DNA of 64,000 bases from Pseudomonadota bacterium (GCA_021781575.1 JAJXWP010000019.1:1-64000), one strand, 5' to 3'. Positions 7,754 to 17,125 are shown, counted from the stretch's first letter. Made by a program: numbers and translations. Notes: generated by a model not told the origin, from the letters alone.

Positions 7754-8787
7754 CGGTCAGCCCCACTCTGAAGCGGTATAAGGCGTGGCGCTTCCCCCCT
7801 CGGATGGCTTTGCGGACCATTCGCTACCGGAGGTGGTGGCGGCGGTGTGACTGCCGGCTGCGGCAGTAGGCCCGACGACACCATGGCCCCTGGCAACGAC
7901 ACGCGCTTTGCCTCGACGCCCACGACCACATCCTCTTTGCTGATGGCGACCACCTTCATGCCATCGGGTAATGAGTCTCCTTCCCTCACGGTCCTTACCC
8001 CGTCATTTCCTAAAGACAGATCGGCCATCGGGACCCCCTCTCGGGCGTAGATCCGCTCGACAACAGGCAACGGCTTGGCGCTCGCCGTCGGCGGCAGTTC
8101 TTTCGGGGGTGCAAGCACCACCGGGGAAGCTGTCCCCACTTTCATCGCTCCGATGGGCTTCTTGCCGCTCGCCTCGGCAATATCCTTTTGGGTTTCAAAG
8201 AACTTCTTCACCCCGTCGAGGACGGCTTGCCGGGTCTGCAACCACTTCAGCTGATCGTTCGCAGGCCACGACCAGAACTCCGCCGGCAGCCGGTCGCCGG
8301 GCGACGGGACCTCGTCCGGCGTCACTGCCCCCGCTGTGGTGACTGTCGGCACCGGGGCGGCCGATTCGGCAGTGCGCTCCGTTGCGGTGATAACCGCTCG
8401 CGGCTCCGCCGCCTCCCTCTGCACTGTCGCGGAAGGCGCCGGGCGGCTCTCCTTTGACGTCAGATGCGGCTCAGTCGCTGCTTTCTCCGCCGGTGCCGCG
8501 GTCGGTTGCTGCATTTGGGGCTGTGCCCGTCGCGAGACTGGAGGTGTCCCCGCCACAGATGCCGGCACCGGCTTCCCTTGCGGCGCTGTCTGGGCGCGCG
8601 GCGACGTCGCTGTCCGCTCTTGTGTAGTCTGACCAATCGGTGGAGGGATTGCCGGGCCGGTGAATGCCTTCGGCGGTGGCTCAGGCGTCAGCGGTATTGG
8701 GGATGCCGAATCGGCGGCTGCCACCCCTGCAGAGGACACCGCCACCAGCATCGCCACCAGCAGCGTTCTACCTGTATCATTCCACAT
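7750..8787 (-). CDS. pilP: PilP, pilus biogenesis protein
   Basis: 345 residues with an N-terminal signal or membrane anchor (TLLVAMLVAVSSAGVAAA), a long Pro/Ala/Thr-rich linker, and a C-terminal domain ending VERIYAREGVPMADLSLGNDGVRTVREGDSLPDGMKVVAISKEDVVVG, a GspC/PilP-like HR fold that binds secretins. In R64 PilP couples the inner-membrane platform to the PilN secretin. The linker is unusually long and Pro-rich. Confidence 0.82.
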   Translation of the reverse strand: MWNDTGRTLLVAMLVAVSSAGVAAADSASPIPLTPEPPPKAFTGPAIPPPIGQTTQERTATSPRAQTAPQGKPVPASVAGTPPVSRRAQPQMQQPTAAPAEKAATEPHLTSKESRPAPSATVQREAAEPRAVITATERTAESAAPVPTVTTAGAVTPDEVPSPGDRLPAEFWSWPANDQLKWLQTRQAVLDGVKKFFETQKDIAEASGKKPIGAMKVGTASPVVLAPPKELPPTASAKPLPVVERIYAREGVPMADLSLGNDGVRTVREGDSLPDGMKVVAISKEDVVVGVEAKRVSLPGAMVSSGLLPQPAVTPPPPPPVANGPQSHPRGEAPRLIPLQSGADR

Positions 8788-10006
8788 AGACAGTCCCCTC
8801 GATCGACCATTGGCTGGGGGTGGTGTAAGTCACGCCACTCACCGTAAAGGCCGGCAGACCGGCCAGCGCCGACGCCAAAACATCCGGCGGAAACGGCATG
8901 CGGGCGGTGACAGGCAGTGATTTGCCGTGTGGCCCTTGTTCCGGATGTGCCGGATTCTGCAATGGCAGGCGAGCCGGCCGGCCCAGCTGGAGGGTCGCCC
9001 CGGTGGCACCAATCAGTCGCCATAACCGGTCCACCGCCACCTGTTCGGATAACAGGCGTTGGCGTCCCATTCTACGTTCGGCGCTGATATGACACTGCAG
9101 CGCCAAGCCCTTGCCACCGTCCGGCCCCAGCCGGCAGCCGGGTCTCGCTTTTTCGGACGCGATGAGGGCGGGCGCGATGTCGAGGTAGGTCACATAATGG
9201 TAAACAACCACATCGCGGTGGCATTCAGCCTTCTTGAGGTTGGCGCCAGGCAGTTGTGGAAAAGACAGCAGGGCGGGCACGCAGTGCAACAGCCCCTCCG
9301 CCCCTTGCGGCAGCGCTTCCCATGGATTGGGGGCGTGAATGACGGTGCGTGGCGGCGGCGGATTGAGCCATTCGTCAATCCATTCCCACGCGTAGGGCGC
9401 GCCACCAATCAGCAAGGCGCTCCCAAGGCCCAACGGTAGACCCTTCATCACCATCCGTGCCGCTGCCGCCTTCTGGTCTAGCGGGGCCAGCCGGTTGGTC
9501 GTGGCAAAACGGCGCCAATCGCGTCCTACTTTGGCGAAGATAGGTTCGATCCGCCGTTCGGTGGTCTTGGCTAGGTTAAATTCCGCCGGCGCGTAGGCCG
9601 CGGTAATTTTTTCGTCTTGCAGTGCACCTTCGAGCAAGCGCCGGACCTGATCTTTCTCGGCGCGGGCAAAGAGCTTGTCCGTCTCCGGGTGTATGTGCCC
9701 TTGGCGACAGACCAAGAAATACCATCCTTCCGGGACATCAAATATCCCGGCCCAGCTGCCGGCGATGGCGTCGGCTAGTACCGCCGCGGCTGAATACATG
9801 CCAGGCTTGTGCTCGCTGTTCGTGGTGGTGGATACACCATACTGGCGAGCCTTTCGGCGCACGACGATATGCTCAACCCGCCCCAACTGCGGCGGCAGTT
9901 TCCGCGCCTGCGCGCGGGCCGCCGCACCCACACCCCCAGCACCGACGACGCGCTGCCAGAAGAGATTGGTGGCGAGGGGATGCCGCCCGTTACGAATGAT
10001 GTTCAT
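8777..10006 (-). CDS. pilO: PilO, pilus biogenesis protein
   Basis: 409 residues. A cytoplasmic N-terminal half is followed by one membrane segment (GLPLGLGSALLIGGAPYAW, about residue 190) and a periplasmic domain with several Cys. The layout, length and position between the secretin and PilP match PilO (type 4b pilus PilO2-like) of IncI-type thin pili. It overlaps pilN (ATGA) and pilP. Confidence 0.85.
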   Translation of the reverse strand: MNIIRNGRHPLATNLFWQRVVGAGGVGAAARAQARKLPPQLGRVEHIVVRRKARQYGVSTTTNSEHKPGMYSAAAVLADAIAGSWAGIFDVPEGWYFLVCRQGHIHPETDKLFARAEKDQVRRLLEGALQDEKITAAYAPAEFNLAKTTERRIEPIFAKVGRDWRRFATTNRLAPLDQKAAAARMVMKGLPLGLGSALLIGGAPYAWEWIDEWLNPPPPRTVIHAPNPWEALPQGAEGLLHCVPALLSFPQLPGANLKKAECHRDVVVYHYVTYLDIAPALIASEKARPGCRLGPDGGKGLALQCHISAERRMGRQRLLSEQVAVDRLWRLIGATGATLQLGRPARLPLQNPAHPEQGPHGKSLPVTARMPFPPDVLASALAGLPAFTVSGVTYTTPSQWSIEGTVYVE

Positions 10007-11664
10007 GTGCCGCTCACCCGGTTTTCCCGCACCTGCGGCGTGATGATGATGACCAGCGCCGTGTGGGTGTTCGCGACCGATTTGGACCCACCGAAAAACC
10101 CGAACAACTTGTCGGCGAGGCCGGGAATCCCCTGATCCTGCTCGTTCAGGCTTTCCTGCTGGTACCCGAGGAGAACCAACGCATCACCGGAAGACAACAC
10201 CGCTTCTTGCAAAGAGGAGCGGACGTTGATGTCCGGTGTCTGCAGGGTGATCCCGTCCGATGTCACCGATGTCATGTCATTGAGGGATGACAACCCGAAG
10301 GCGTATTGCAGGAGCACTTGCCCGTCATCGAGAATCATCGGCAGGAGATTCATCGTCAGGCCGATGGTCAGCGTCGACTCCTGAAGACCACCCAGGGCGG
10401 CCACCGTGCTCAGTTGCGATGTGGCACTAGACACGTAAGCCAGCTGGCGCGCCACGGTAACCGGCGCTGGGCGCCCGTCGCGCGCCGATATGGTCAAGGT
10501 GTCGCGGGTCGCCACATTACCAATGTTCTGCAGCGCGCTGATGACCGCCGCGGAGGTGGCCCATTTGTTGGTCTTGTTCGTCAGCGTGTTGTTCTGGACG
10601 GTAACACCGAGCGCTCCCGCCCCAGTCGCCGCCAGGGCCGTGGGGCTCGCACCCTGCACCACGTACTGCCCTTGCAACTGGTTCAACAGTGTATTGAGGG
10701 ACAAACCGAGGTCGATGTTGTCGCTGGTCGTCAGGTTCAACACCTGCACGGTAAAGTCGACCTGTCGCAATTGGCGCCGGTTGATCTCGGTGATCAACCG
10801 CTTTGCCGCCACCTGTGCCGAATGCCTCCCCACCACCAGGATCGTGCGTTCACTTTTGGATACTTCGACGATGCCGGGCTTAACCAGCGCGGTAAGCAAT
10901 TTTTTGATTTCCGTCCAGGAATCCAGTTTGGTGTCGTAGGTCACATCCGCTTCCAGCGACTGGCCTGTCGCCGTGATGCCACTCGTCGCCCCAGCACCCG
11001 CCATGCCGCCACCGCCCGCCGCCCCTCCACCGCCCGCGGTGGTTGGCGCCGCTCCCTGCGAACTCATCATCGATTTGATGGTGGCCATGGTCGGCACCGC
11101 GTAGAGGCGATAGGTTGCTGTTTCATAGACCTGCAGCTTCACGCGCCCGTCGCTGTAATTCCACGACAGGTCACAATACGTCGCCAGGCCGTCCAGAAAC
11201 CGCTCAAGCTTGCCCTGGTAATCCGGCGCCATGCGGCAATCCGCTTCGGATTGCCCGGTGCCCGGGCCGACACCGCGCGCCACGCCTACCGGGATATCGT
11301 CCATCACATCGACCGGCAATCCGGTTTGCGCGTTGATCTCGGCGGCAATTTCACGGAGCTTCAATCCGACGCCTTTGGTGTCCAAAAGGAAATGATCTGC
11401 CCTCGGAGGGAGTGGTTCGCCGTGATCGTTGACCAAGGCCCGGCCACCACCGAACGCGCGGTGGTGCATGTGCACCTGGCCGGCTGGTACCACGTCGGTG
11501 TTGCTGGCTTCCGTTTCCCGCTGCAGCGCCGCCGCTTTCTGCGCCACGTCATTAACCTGTTGTTTGGTCGCCTGAAAGGCGTTGCCGCCACAACCGGCCA
11601 GGGTGAACATCACGCCTGCCACAGCAAAGATCGCCGTCGTTCGTAGCCGTGATATCGCCCTCAT
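10003..11664 (-). CDS. pilN: PilN, outer-membrane secretin lipoprotein
   Basis: 553 residues. The lipobox is clear (LAGC, Cys25). An N-terminal N-domain region is followed by a Gly/Ala-rich low-complexity linker (about residues 205-235), then the secretin C-domain with TRDTLTISARDGRPAPVTV and LTMNLLPMILDDGQVLLQY and ...SLQEAVLSSGDALVLLGYQQ. It forms the outer-membrane pore through which the pilus leaves. Confidence 0.93.
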   Translation of the reverse strand: MRAISRLRTTAIFAVAGVMFTLAGCGGNAFQATKQQVNDVAQKAAALQRETEASNTDVVPAGQVHMHHRAFGGGRALVNDHGEPLPPRADHFLLDTKGVGLKLREIAAEINAQTGLPVDVMDDIPVGVARGVGPGTGQSEADCRMAPDYQGKLERFLDGLATYCDLSWNYSDGRVKLQVYETATYRLYAVPTMATIKSMMSSQGAAPTTAGGGGAAGGGGMAGAGATSGITATGQSLEADVTYDTKLDSWTEIKKLLTALVKPGIVEVSKSERTILVVGRHSAQVAAKRLITEINRRQLRQVDFTVQVLNLTTSDNIDLGLSLNTLLNQLQGQYVVQGASPTALAATGAGALGVTVQNNTLTNKTNKWATSAAVISALQNIGNVATRDTLTISARDGRPAPVTVARQLAYVSSATSQLSTVAALGGLQESTLTIGLTMNLLPMILDDGQVLLQYAFGLSSLNDMTSVTSDGITLQTPDINVRSSLQEAVLSSGDALVLLGYQQESLNEQDQGIPGLADKLFGFFGGSKSVANTHTALVIIITPQVRENRVSGT

Positions 11665-12281
11665 TGTGCTGATCCTTCCGTTAACTCGACCGTGTAATTG
11701 TCGCCGTCCTTCCAGATATCCAGCATGGGGCGCGGTTCGGCGGTGGAGAACGATTCCACTAGGTTTTTCACCGCCTGCTCAAAACCCTCGTCGAAACACA
11801 CTCGCGCCTCCACCGGGTAGCGGTAGACGCCGTGCACGACGGCCGACACTTCTGTTCGCTGCGCCCATTCACGCACCACATCACCAAGGTTTTGACCGGC
11901 TTCAGCACACCAATGATCGGGTCGGCGCCAGCGCGGCGGGGGGGGTGGTGGAGGCGGTGGCGGCGGGGGAGGACTATCGATGACTACCTTTTTCTCTGTG
12001 ATAACCACCATTAGTCCCAGCGGCATCACTGCTTCGCGCAGCGCGGTCTCCCAGGATGGCCCGCCGTGCCATGACACTTTTGCCTCTTTGGTGACTGTCG
12101 GGCCGTATTCCACAGGCGTGCCCGCCGGCACAATGCGGCTGGCAACAACGGATAACGGCATGTCGGTGCCGAAACCCGAAACCGGCCCATCGGCGGCAAG
12201 CGCCGCCGATGCCGTGCAGCAGCAGATCGCTGCGACCATCCACGGAGTCCGCCTCATCACCACCACCTTTCCCGTGCTCAT
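11661..12281 (-). CDS. TcpQ/PilL-like periplasmic pilus protein
   Basis: About 206 residues from the ATGA-coupled start MSTGKVVVMRRTPW; MRRTPWMVAAIC at 12257 is an equally plausible start with its own AAAGGTGG. A signal peptide is followed by GFGTDMPLSVVASRIVPAGTPVEYGP, then GPSWETALREAV and a run of 13 prolines before a Cys-containing C-terminal domain. The LP.VVA..IVP.G..V and PSWE.AL...V pattern is that of the TcpQ/PilL secretin-pilotin-like domain (fluidity of PilN docking). It is a paralogue of the gene at 13628-14155 (compare PSWQEALREAVEARGLIV). Confidence 0.7.
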   Translation of the reverse strand: MSTGKVVVMRRTPWMVAAICCCTASAALAADGPVSGFGTDMPLSVVASRIVPAGTPVEYGPTVTKEAKVSWHGGPSWETALREAVMPLGLMVVITEKKVVIDSPPPPPPPPPPPPPRWRRPDHWCAEAGQNLGDVVREWAQRTEVSAVVHGVYRYPVEARVCFDEGFEQAVKNLVESFSTAEPRPMLDIWKDGDNYTVELTEGSAQ

Positions 12282-12979
12282 GTCAAAATTCCCATCGGCA
12301 GCAGCGAACAAATAGCGGCGGCGCCGGCCGTCGCACCGAACAGGTAACAAGCCAGCGGGGCCTCTTCGACGCGATCGCTCACCCCTGCGTGACGGCGACA
12401 CAGCACTCCGGCGCCCACGGCGAACACCGCCAGCGTCAGCGCCACATAGGCAAACACACCGCCAAACCATGCGCCGATCGCCGCTGATGCTTTGACATCC
12501 CCCTCGCCCAACTCCGCCCCATCGTCCCCATTGCGGGAGTGGGACAACATCACCTGGATCGCTTTGCCATAGCCCCAGCCGACCGCCGCCCCCACAACCG
12601 CCGTGCTCAGGGCTATTGGTGAAATGCCCAGTGCTGCCACTACGACCCCGAGGCCGATTAGTGGCATCACTAGGACGTCGGGAACCATGCGGTGCTCAAG
12701 GTCGGTGGCGGCCAGCAGGGCAAGGCCGGACAGGCTGATTGCCACACAGAAAAGCGAACTGCTGGCAACTGGTGTGAGGGCGACGATGCCCACCGCCGCC
12801 CCGGCAGCGATGCCGGGCCCCCAACAATGGCGGCCTCGAGACGGCGGTAAAACTGGCGCCGCCGTCCATAGCCCCGGCCAGCCGCAGTCCAGCATCTGCG
12901 GCAACCTCTGGCACAGGCGGGGAGCGATCACCCCCGACATCAACGGCCATGCTTCCGCGGTGAGCCTCATCCACGACAT
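12278..12979 (-). CDS. pilU: Prepilin peptidase (A24 family), PilU-like
   Basis: About 233 residues with several membrane segments. The two catalytic Asp are visible: D93 in ATDLEHRMVPD and D161 in GEGDVK (the GxGD motif). The N-terminal CxxC methylase domain of chromosomal PilD is absent, as in R64 PilU. The start at 12979 lies 4 nt after the stop of the transglycosylase; a further ATG at 13009 would overlap it. It would process PilS and probably PilV. Confidence 0.88.
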   Translation of the reverse strand: MSWMRLTAEAWPLMSGVIAPRLCQRLPQMLDCGWPGLWTAAPVLPPSRGRHCWGPGIAAGAAVGIVALTPVASSSLFCVAISLSGLALLAATDLEHRMVPDVLVMPLIGLGVVVAALGISPIALSTAVVGAAVGWGYGKAIQVMLSHSRNGDDGAELGEGDVKASAAIGAWFGGVFAYVALTLAVFAVGAGVLCRRHAGVSDRVEEAPLACYLFGATAGAAAICSLLPMGILT

Positions 12980-12983
12980 TGAT

Positions 12984-13631
12984 CTATTTCCCCCCATAGG
13001 ACATTGCACGACCGTCGGCCGGCCGGGTGATCGTCATGAAGGAAAGTCGAACCGTGACCATCCGTGGCCGGCCGCTGACCGGTCGCCCAGTGGTGCGGGG
13101 CTGGATGGCCCCACGCAACGCCGAGCCGTCGCCCAAGGCCGCGTATTGGTCCCTTACCAGGCGCAGATAGTCCGTCTGGCGTGCCGGATTGCTCGAGTGA
13201 TAGTAGGCAACCGCCGAATTCCAATCGCCGTAATCGACGCGGCCCGCCGCCAATAGCCGCGCGCCATACGCCGCGTTGGGGCCCGGGTCGAACGCCTCTT
13301 CCAATCGCGGGAATGCATCCGGGTGATAGTGCAGATCAATCTGCATGCAGCCGACGTCGATGTAATGAGCGCCAGCGCGCCGCAGCTGCCGGACCAGGGA
13401 TACGGCTTCGCCTACCGAGCGCGGGTGATAGCCCACCCCATCGGCGTTGATCGCCAACGGATCCATGCCACTTTCGACATAACCGATGGCGGTCAACAGC
13501 CCCCTTGGTACCCCCTGCGCCACTTCCGCCCGCTCCACATGGTCGCGACAGCCATCGAAGGCGTGCCCCTCCAGTGGCCGCAGCATCACCGCCGATAGCA
13601 CCAGTAGCCCGGCCCCGCGCCGCGTAATCAT
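12984..13631 (-). CDS. pilT: Lytic transglycosylase (VirB1/R64 PilT-like)
   Basis: 215 residues: signal peptide, then a goose-type lysozyme fold. The catalytic Glu is E53 in AIGYVESGMDP; GCMQIDLHYHP and AYGARLLAAG and WNSAVAYYHSSNP complete the SLT pattern. The start at 13629-13631 is preceded by GGAGGTCCGTC and overlaps the previous stop (ATGA). It would open the peptidoglycan for the mating channel and/or pilus. R64 calls this gene pilT, which must not be confused with the PilT retraction ATPase. Confidence 0.88.
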   Translation of the reverse strand: MITRRGAGLLVLSAVMLRPLEGHAFDGCRDHVERAEVAQGVPRGLLTAIGYVESGMDPLAINADGVGYHPRSVGEAVSLVRQLRRAGAHYIDVGCMQIDLHYHPDAFPRLEEAFDPGPNAAYGARLLAAGRVDYGDWNSAVAYYHSSNPARQTDYLRLVRDQYAALGDGSALRGAIQPRTTGRPVSGRPRMVTVRLSFMTITRPADGRAMSYGGK

Positions 13632-14155
13632 GACGGACCTCCGGCAAACCACCCTTTATGGGTCTGTACGATCCATCGGTTGCCGTCCTGCAAGATCCTC
13701 ACGATCCGCCCCAATACTGGGTGACTCTGTCCTTCCTTGATTTCCACTGGTCCGAGGCTGTCCTGGCCAGGGGCAATCACCCATGCCCGCCCCGGCAGTG
13801 CCATCTGCAACCGCCAACCGGCCAGTTCCGGCCCGGATGCCGCGTCGGCATCGATTGCTGCCGGATCGCGGAACACGACTCCTTGGTCCTTGTAATCCAC
13901 AATCAGGCCGCGCGCTTCGACCGCTTCCCGTAGCGCCTCTTGCCAGGACGGCCCTTCCTTGACACTGACCATCACATTCGGCGTTACCGGCGGCTCGTAG
14001 ACCAGCGGTACTCCCGACGGCACCATTTTCTCCGCCACCCACCCCAATGGCACTTGATCGGCAAATACCGTTGTCGGCCCGTCCGGTAGCGCGACGGCCA
14101 CCTCCGGAGCGACGAGGGCCGCTAGGAGGACACATGCCGCGGTGCGCGCGTTCAC
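13628..14155 (-). CDS. TcpQ-like periplasmic protein with C-terminal domain shared with TrbI
   Basis: 175 residues with a signal peptide. Residues about 25-95 are paralogous to the TcpQ-like gene at 11661 (VPLGWVAEKMVPSGVPLVYEP; PSWQEALREAVEARG). The last 65 or so residues (LGPVEIKEGQSHPVLGRI...NRWIVQTHKGWFAGG) match the extra C-terminal domain of the adjacent TrbI (VGPVEIKEGENYPQVGLG...EWFIQTSLGWFSGG). It thus joins a pilus-type domain to a domain also carried by the mating channel. It sits exactly at the junction of the trb and pil gene blocks. Confidence 0.75.
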   Translation of the reverse strand: MNARTAACVLLAALVAPEVAVALPDGPTTVFADQVPLGWVAEKMVPSGVPLVYEPPVTPNVMVSVKEGPSWQEALREAVEARGLIVDYKDQGVVFRDPAAIDADAASGPELAGWRLQMALPGRAWVIAPGQDSLGPVEIKEGQSHPVLGRIVRILQDGNRWIVQTHKGWFAGGPS

Positions 14156-15750
14156 TGCTCACCTCCGCTGAACCAGCCGAGGCTGGTCTGAATAAACCAC
14201 TCACCGCTCTTCTCAAAAATGCCGTCCACATGGCCCAGGCCCACCTGCGGATAGTTTTCCCCTTCCTTGATCTCCACCGGCCCTACATTCGGCGCCGCCG
14301 GTGGAACCACCAGAGCACTTCCCGGCGCGGCAGCGCGCACCACCCATCCGACCAACCTCGGACCAATCAAGGGCGGCGTCACATCCGCCGCTGGGCGCAC
14401 GGTCGCCGCGCGCTCGGGCGGTCCACCCTGCACTTCGGTTCCATCCTGATAGGGACTTGAGAAGACGACGTCCTTGCTGACCATCACGTTGAACAAATAT
14501 CCGGGCCGAATCTCAATGGTCGGCTGGATCTGCAGGTTCCTTTCCATCAACGCCATGCCGGCCTGGCCAAATTGCTGGCCGAGAGCGCCGGCGACCGTCT
14601 GGCCTGGAGTGATGTTCTCACCGTTTGCCGCTTGCGGTTGCGACAGCTGAACCCCAGCCGTCAGCAGCGACATCATCGTCGCCGCACCAAAGATCCGCAT
14701 GTAATGATTGTTCACCTGGTCGCTGAAGCCGGCATAACCGCTCTGATCCGCACCCGCCATGTTGCCGAGGTTCAGCGACGATGCGTCGGGAAAAATAATC
14801 CGGTTCCACACCACCAACACCCGGTCCTGGCCATAGGTAACCCCGTTGTCGTAGCGCCCGACCAGTCTTGATCCCTGCGGAATTAACAAATATTGTCCCG
14901 TCGCTGTGTCGAAAACATTTTCTCGCACCTGGGCAATGATTTCTCCGGGGAGGTCTGAATTAATGCCAAGCACCATGACGGCCGGAATAATTGTGCCTGC
15001 CTTCATTTCATACGGCGACAGAGGTTTCATCACGGCATGAAGTAAATAATCGGTCGACGTGGTGTCTTCCGTTTTTAAAAAGTTTTTCTTTTGCTCCGCA
15101 TGGTTTGGATCGTTGTTGTCGGGCCGTTCTGCTCGCGCCGGGATGAGCGGCGAGCTGACTCCGGCATCCGAAGAGCGCGCAGCTAAGCGCTTCAACATAC
15201 CGGCCATGTCGTTGCCGCCCACACCAGCCCCCCCTCCGGCACCACCGGCATCGACTGACGGACCGGCGGTCAGCGCCTTCTCAAAAGTCTGTTCCCGCGA
15301 AGACGTGAGCTTTGCTTCCTCGTCGCGATACCGTTGCCAGGCCTCGCGTCGCGCCGCCTCTTCCGGAGAGATCCGCTGCATTTGCTGGGTTGCCAGGTTC
15401 CCTGGTAGCGGCGCAGCGACGGCCGAGGGATTTCCTCCCATCGGTACTACCGGGTTCGACGATACCGGTGGCAGCGGTATTTCCTTCGGTTCAACAACAC
15501 CGCTTGCCGGCGCATTGCTAAAGAGATCGGGCGGCGTCGTCGACATTGGCCGTTCGGTCTTTTGTTTGGCTTGTTCTCCCGGATTTGCTGGTTTCGGCTG
15601 CCGTGTCTCGATCGAATACAGCAGCACTGACACAACAGTCACCGTCGCGACTACTATTAGTAGGATGGGTAGATTATTCAGCCGCCGTATGCCCTCCGGC
15701 TTCGGTAGGTGTGGCCTAAAAAAATCGGGAGTATTATTGTCGGCCATCAT
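14152..15750 (-). CDS. trbI: TrbI (VirB10 family) with extra C-terminal domain
   Basis: 532 residues. The start at 15748-15750 (MMADNN) is ATGA-coupled and preceded by GGGAGAAGG. A cytoplasmic N-terminus, one membrane segment (LPILLIVVATVTVVSVLLY), a Pro-rich periplasmic linker and the beta-barrel domain (AGTIIPAVMVLGINSDLPGE, GQYLLIPQGSRLVGRYD, FPDASSLNLG) define TrbI/VirB10. The normal end of the family is near the VSKDVVF motif; about 80 further residues follow and resemble the C-terminus of the TcpQ-like protein encoded next. TrbI links inner and outer membrane complexes, so this tail would face the periplasm or outer membrane. Confidence 0.92.
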   Translation of the reverse strand: MMADNNTPDFFRPHLPKPEGIRRLNNLPILLIVVATVTVVSVLLYSIETRQPKPANPGEQAKQKTERPMSTTPPDLFSNAPASGVVEPKEIPLPPVSSNPVVPMGGNPSAVAAPLPGNLATQQMQRISPEEAARREAWQRYRDEEAKLTSSREQTFEKALTAGPSVDAGGAGGGAGVGGNDMAGMLKRLAARSSDAGVSSPLIPARAERPDNNDPNHAEQKKNFLKTEDTTSTDYLLHAVMKPLSPYEMKAGTIIPAVMVLGINSDLPGEIIAQVRENVFDTATGQYLLIPQGSRLVGRYDNGVTYGQDRVLVVWNRIIFPDASSLNLGNMAGADQSGYAGFSDQVNNHYMRIFGAATMMSLLTAGVQLSQPQAANGENITPGQTVAGALGQQFGQAGMALMERNLQIQPTIEIRPGYLFNVMVSKDVVFSSPYQDGTEVQGGPPERAATVRPAADVTPPLIGPRLVGWVVRAAAPGSALVVPPAAPNVGPVEIKEGENYPQVGLGHVDGIFEKSGEWFIQTSLGWFSGGEQ

Positions 15751-16184
15751 GCCTTCTCCCACCGTGTCACTGCATGGCCAGCCCCAAATCCTTTATTTTT
15801 CCGGCGTGGAAAAAATTGGGCCAACACCACATGGCCTAGTACCACCCGCAGATAGGCCCCATTGTCATCCGTGCTCAGACCAAATCGGAGCTTCTCGGCT
15901 CCCGCCGGCACCTCCCCCTTGTCCGGCTGCCGCAATACGGCCATGCCGGCGCGGCGCAACCCGTCCGCCACCGCCTTGTCCAAAGGCGTGTCATCATCTC
16001 CCGCCAACACCAATAAACAGTCCGCCGCGGGACACTCCCGCCGCACCAGCAGCACGATCGCCGGAGCAACCCACACCGCTTCGGGACCGTCCGTATCAGG
16101 AAGCGAAAACCGCGGAATCGGGAAGCTGAAGCTGCTACATCCCGCCAACAGCCCCATGCATACCATTAGGAGCCACCGCGTCAT
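15747..16184 (-). CDS. trbH: TrbH-like lipoprotein (VirB7 position)
   Basis: 145 residues with a lipobox (GLLAGC, Cys16). The rest is a small globular domain (LDKAVADGLRRAGMAVLRQ, AYLRVVLGHVVLAQFFPR) with the TrbH pattern of a predicted LRRxGyaV helix followed by a beta hairpin. It lies between trbG and trbI with ATGA overlaps on both sides, the position of trbH in Ti and IncP trb operons. It is longer than VirB7 proteins. Confidence 0.75.
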   Translation of the reverse strand: MTRWLLMVCMGLLAGCSSFSFPIPRFSLPDTDGPEAVWVAPAIVLLVRRECPAADCLLVLAGDDDTPLDKAVADGLRRAGMAVLRQPDKGEVPAGAEKLRFGLSTDDNGAYLRVVLGHVVLAQFFPRRKNKGFGAGHAVTRWEKA

Positions 16185-17125
16185 CGATGACTCCCCATGT
16201 CATGGGTCAACACTACCTTGGTTTGGTCCGAGCCCACGCCGGCGATCAGCGCAGCCTTCTGTAACACCTTGTCGACTACGAAGGCGTTGCCAACCAGGCG
16301 ATAGTTGACGCCTTGTTCCTGGTCGTCATCGGACAATGCCACCAGGGCCGGTAAGTCGTCGGACTTCACCTCCGGCGGAAACTGAATAAACGTCTTTGAG
16401 CCGTTGGAGTAGACCCGGACGGGCTTCCAAATGGGATCGTCTCCACTTAGGTCGAAGGCAAAATCCAGCCGCGCAATATCGGTGGGAGTCGTTGCGGTTG
16501 CTGACACCACGCGGGGCGCGGGTGGTGCCGCAGACGCGCTGCGCCCGCGCGCCTCGTTCCATCTCTTCTCCAACTCGTCGGGGTAGGTGAACCGCACCTC
16601 TGGCATGGTTCGGTCTTCCGTACTCACCAACTTGATCACATAAAATCGCCGGTCCGTCGCCAACATCAGATCGGTAACCAGCCCCGGCTCTGTCGGCTTG
16701 ACAATCACATGAACGACTTTGTTTGGCCCGTCCCCCGACTCTGCTCGCGAGAACTTCCACCTCACGTTATCCCCGACCTGTGGTGCCCCGTTGTCCTTCT
16801 CCCCCGGTTCCAGCGCGATGTCACAAATCGTCATCGGCCTGCAGACCACCGACGGCATGGTCGCTCCAAACAGGTAGGTCACCGCGCCGTCGGGGCCCGC
16901 CGCCGGTAGGTCGGGCCGCGCCTCCCATTGCTCGGCAATGCCGACCCCCGCCTTTTCCTTCGGCGTTAGCGTGACGGGGTGGCCATTCAGCCGATTAAGC
17001 TTCGGCGGCCATCCCTTGGGCACTGCCGGCTTGATCGGCGGTACCGGCAACACTTTCTCTTGTGCTTGCGCGGTAGCGCCGCACAGTAAGGTAGCCGCCA
17101 TCACGAGCAGAGACACCCACTTCAT
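16181..17125 (-). CDS. trbG: TrbG (VirB9 family)
   Basis: 314 residues with signal peptide (MKWVSLLVMAATLLCGATAQA). GAVTYLFGATMPSVVCRPMTICDIALEPGE and the VKPTEPGLVTDLMLATDRRFYVIKL segment are the VirB9/TrbG N-domain; KTFIQFPPEV and the YRLVGNAFVVDKVLQKAALI segment form the C-domain that binds TrbI and TrbH. The start is ATGA-coupled to trbF; the upstream extension overlapping trbF is not used. Confidence 0.93.
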   Translation of the reverse strand: MKWVSLLVMAATLLCGATAQAQEKVLPVPPIKPAVPKGWPPKLNRLNGHPVTLTPKEKAGVGIAEQWEARPDLPAAGPDGAVTYLFGATMPSVVCRPMTICDIALEPGEKDNGAPQVGDNVRWKFSRAESGDGPNKVVHVIVKPTEPGLVTDLMLATDRRFYVIKLVSTEDRTMPEVRFTYPDELEKRWNEARGRSASAAPPAPRVVSATATTPTDIARLDFAFDLSGDDPIWKPVRVYSNGSKTFIQFPPEVKSDDLPALVALSDDDQEQGVNYRLVGNAFVVDKVLQKAALIAGVGSDQTKVVLTHDMGSHR

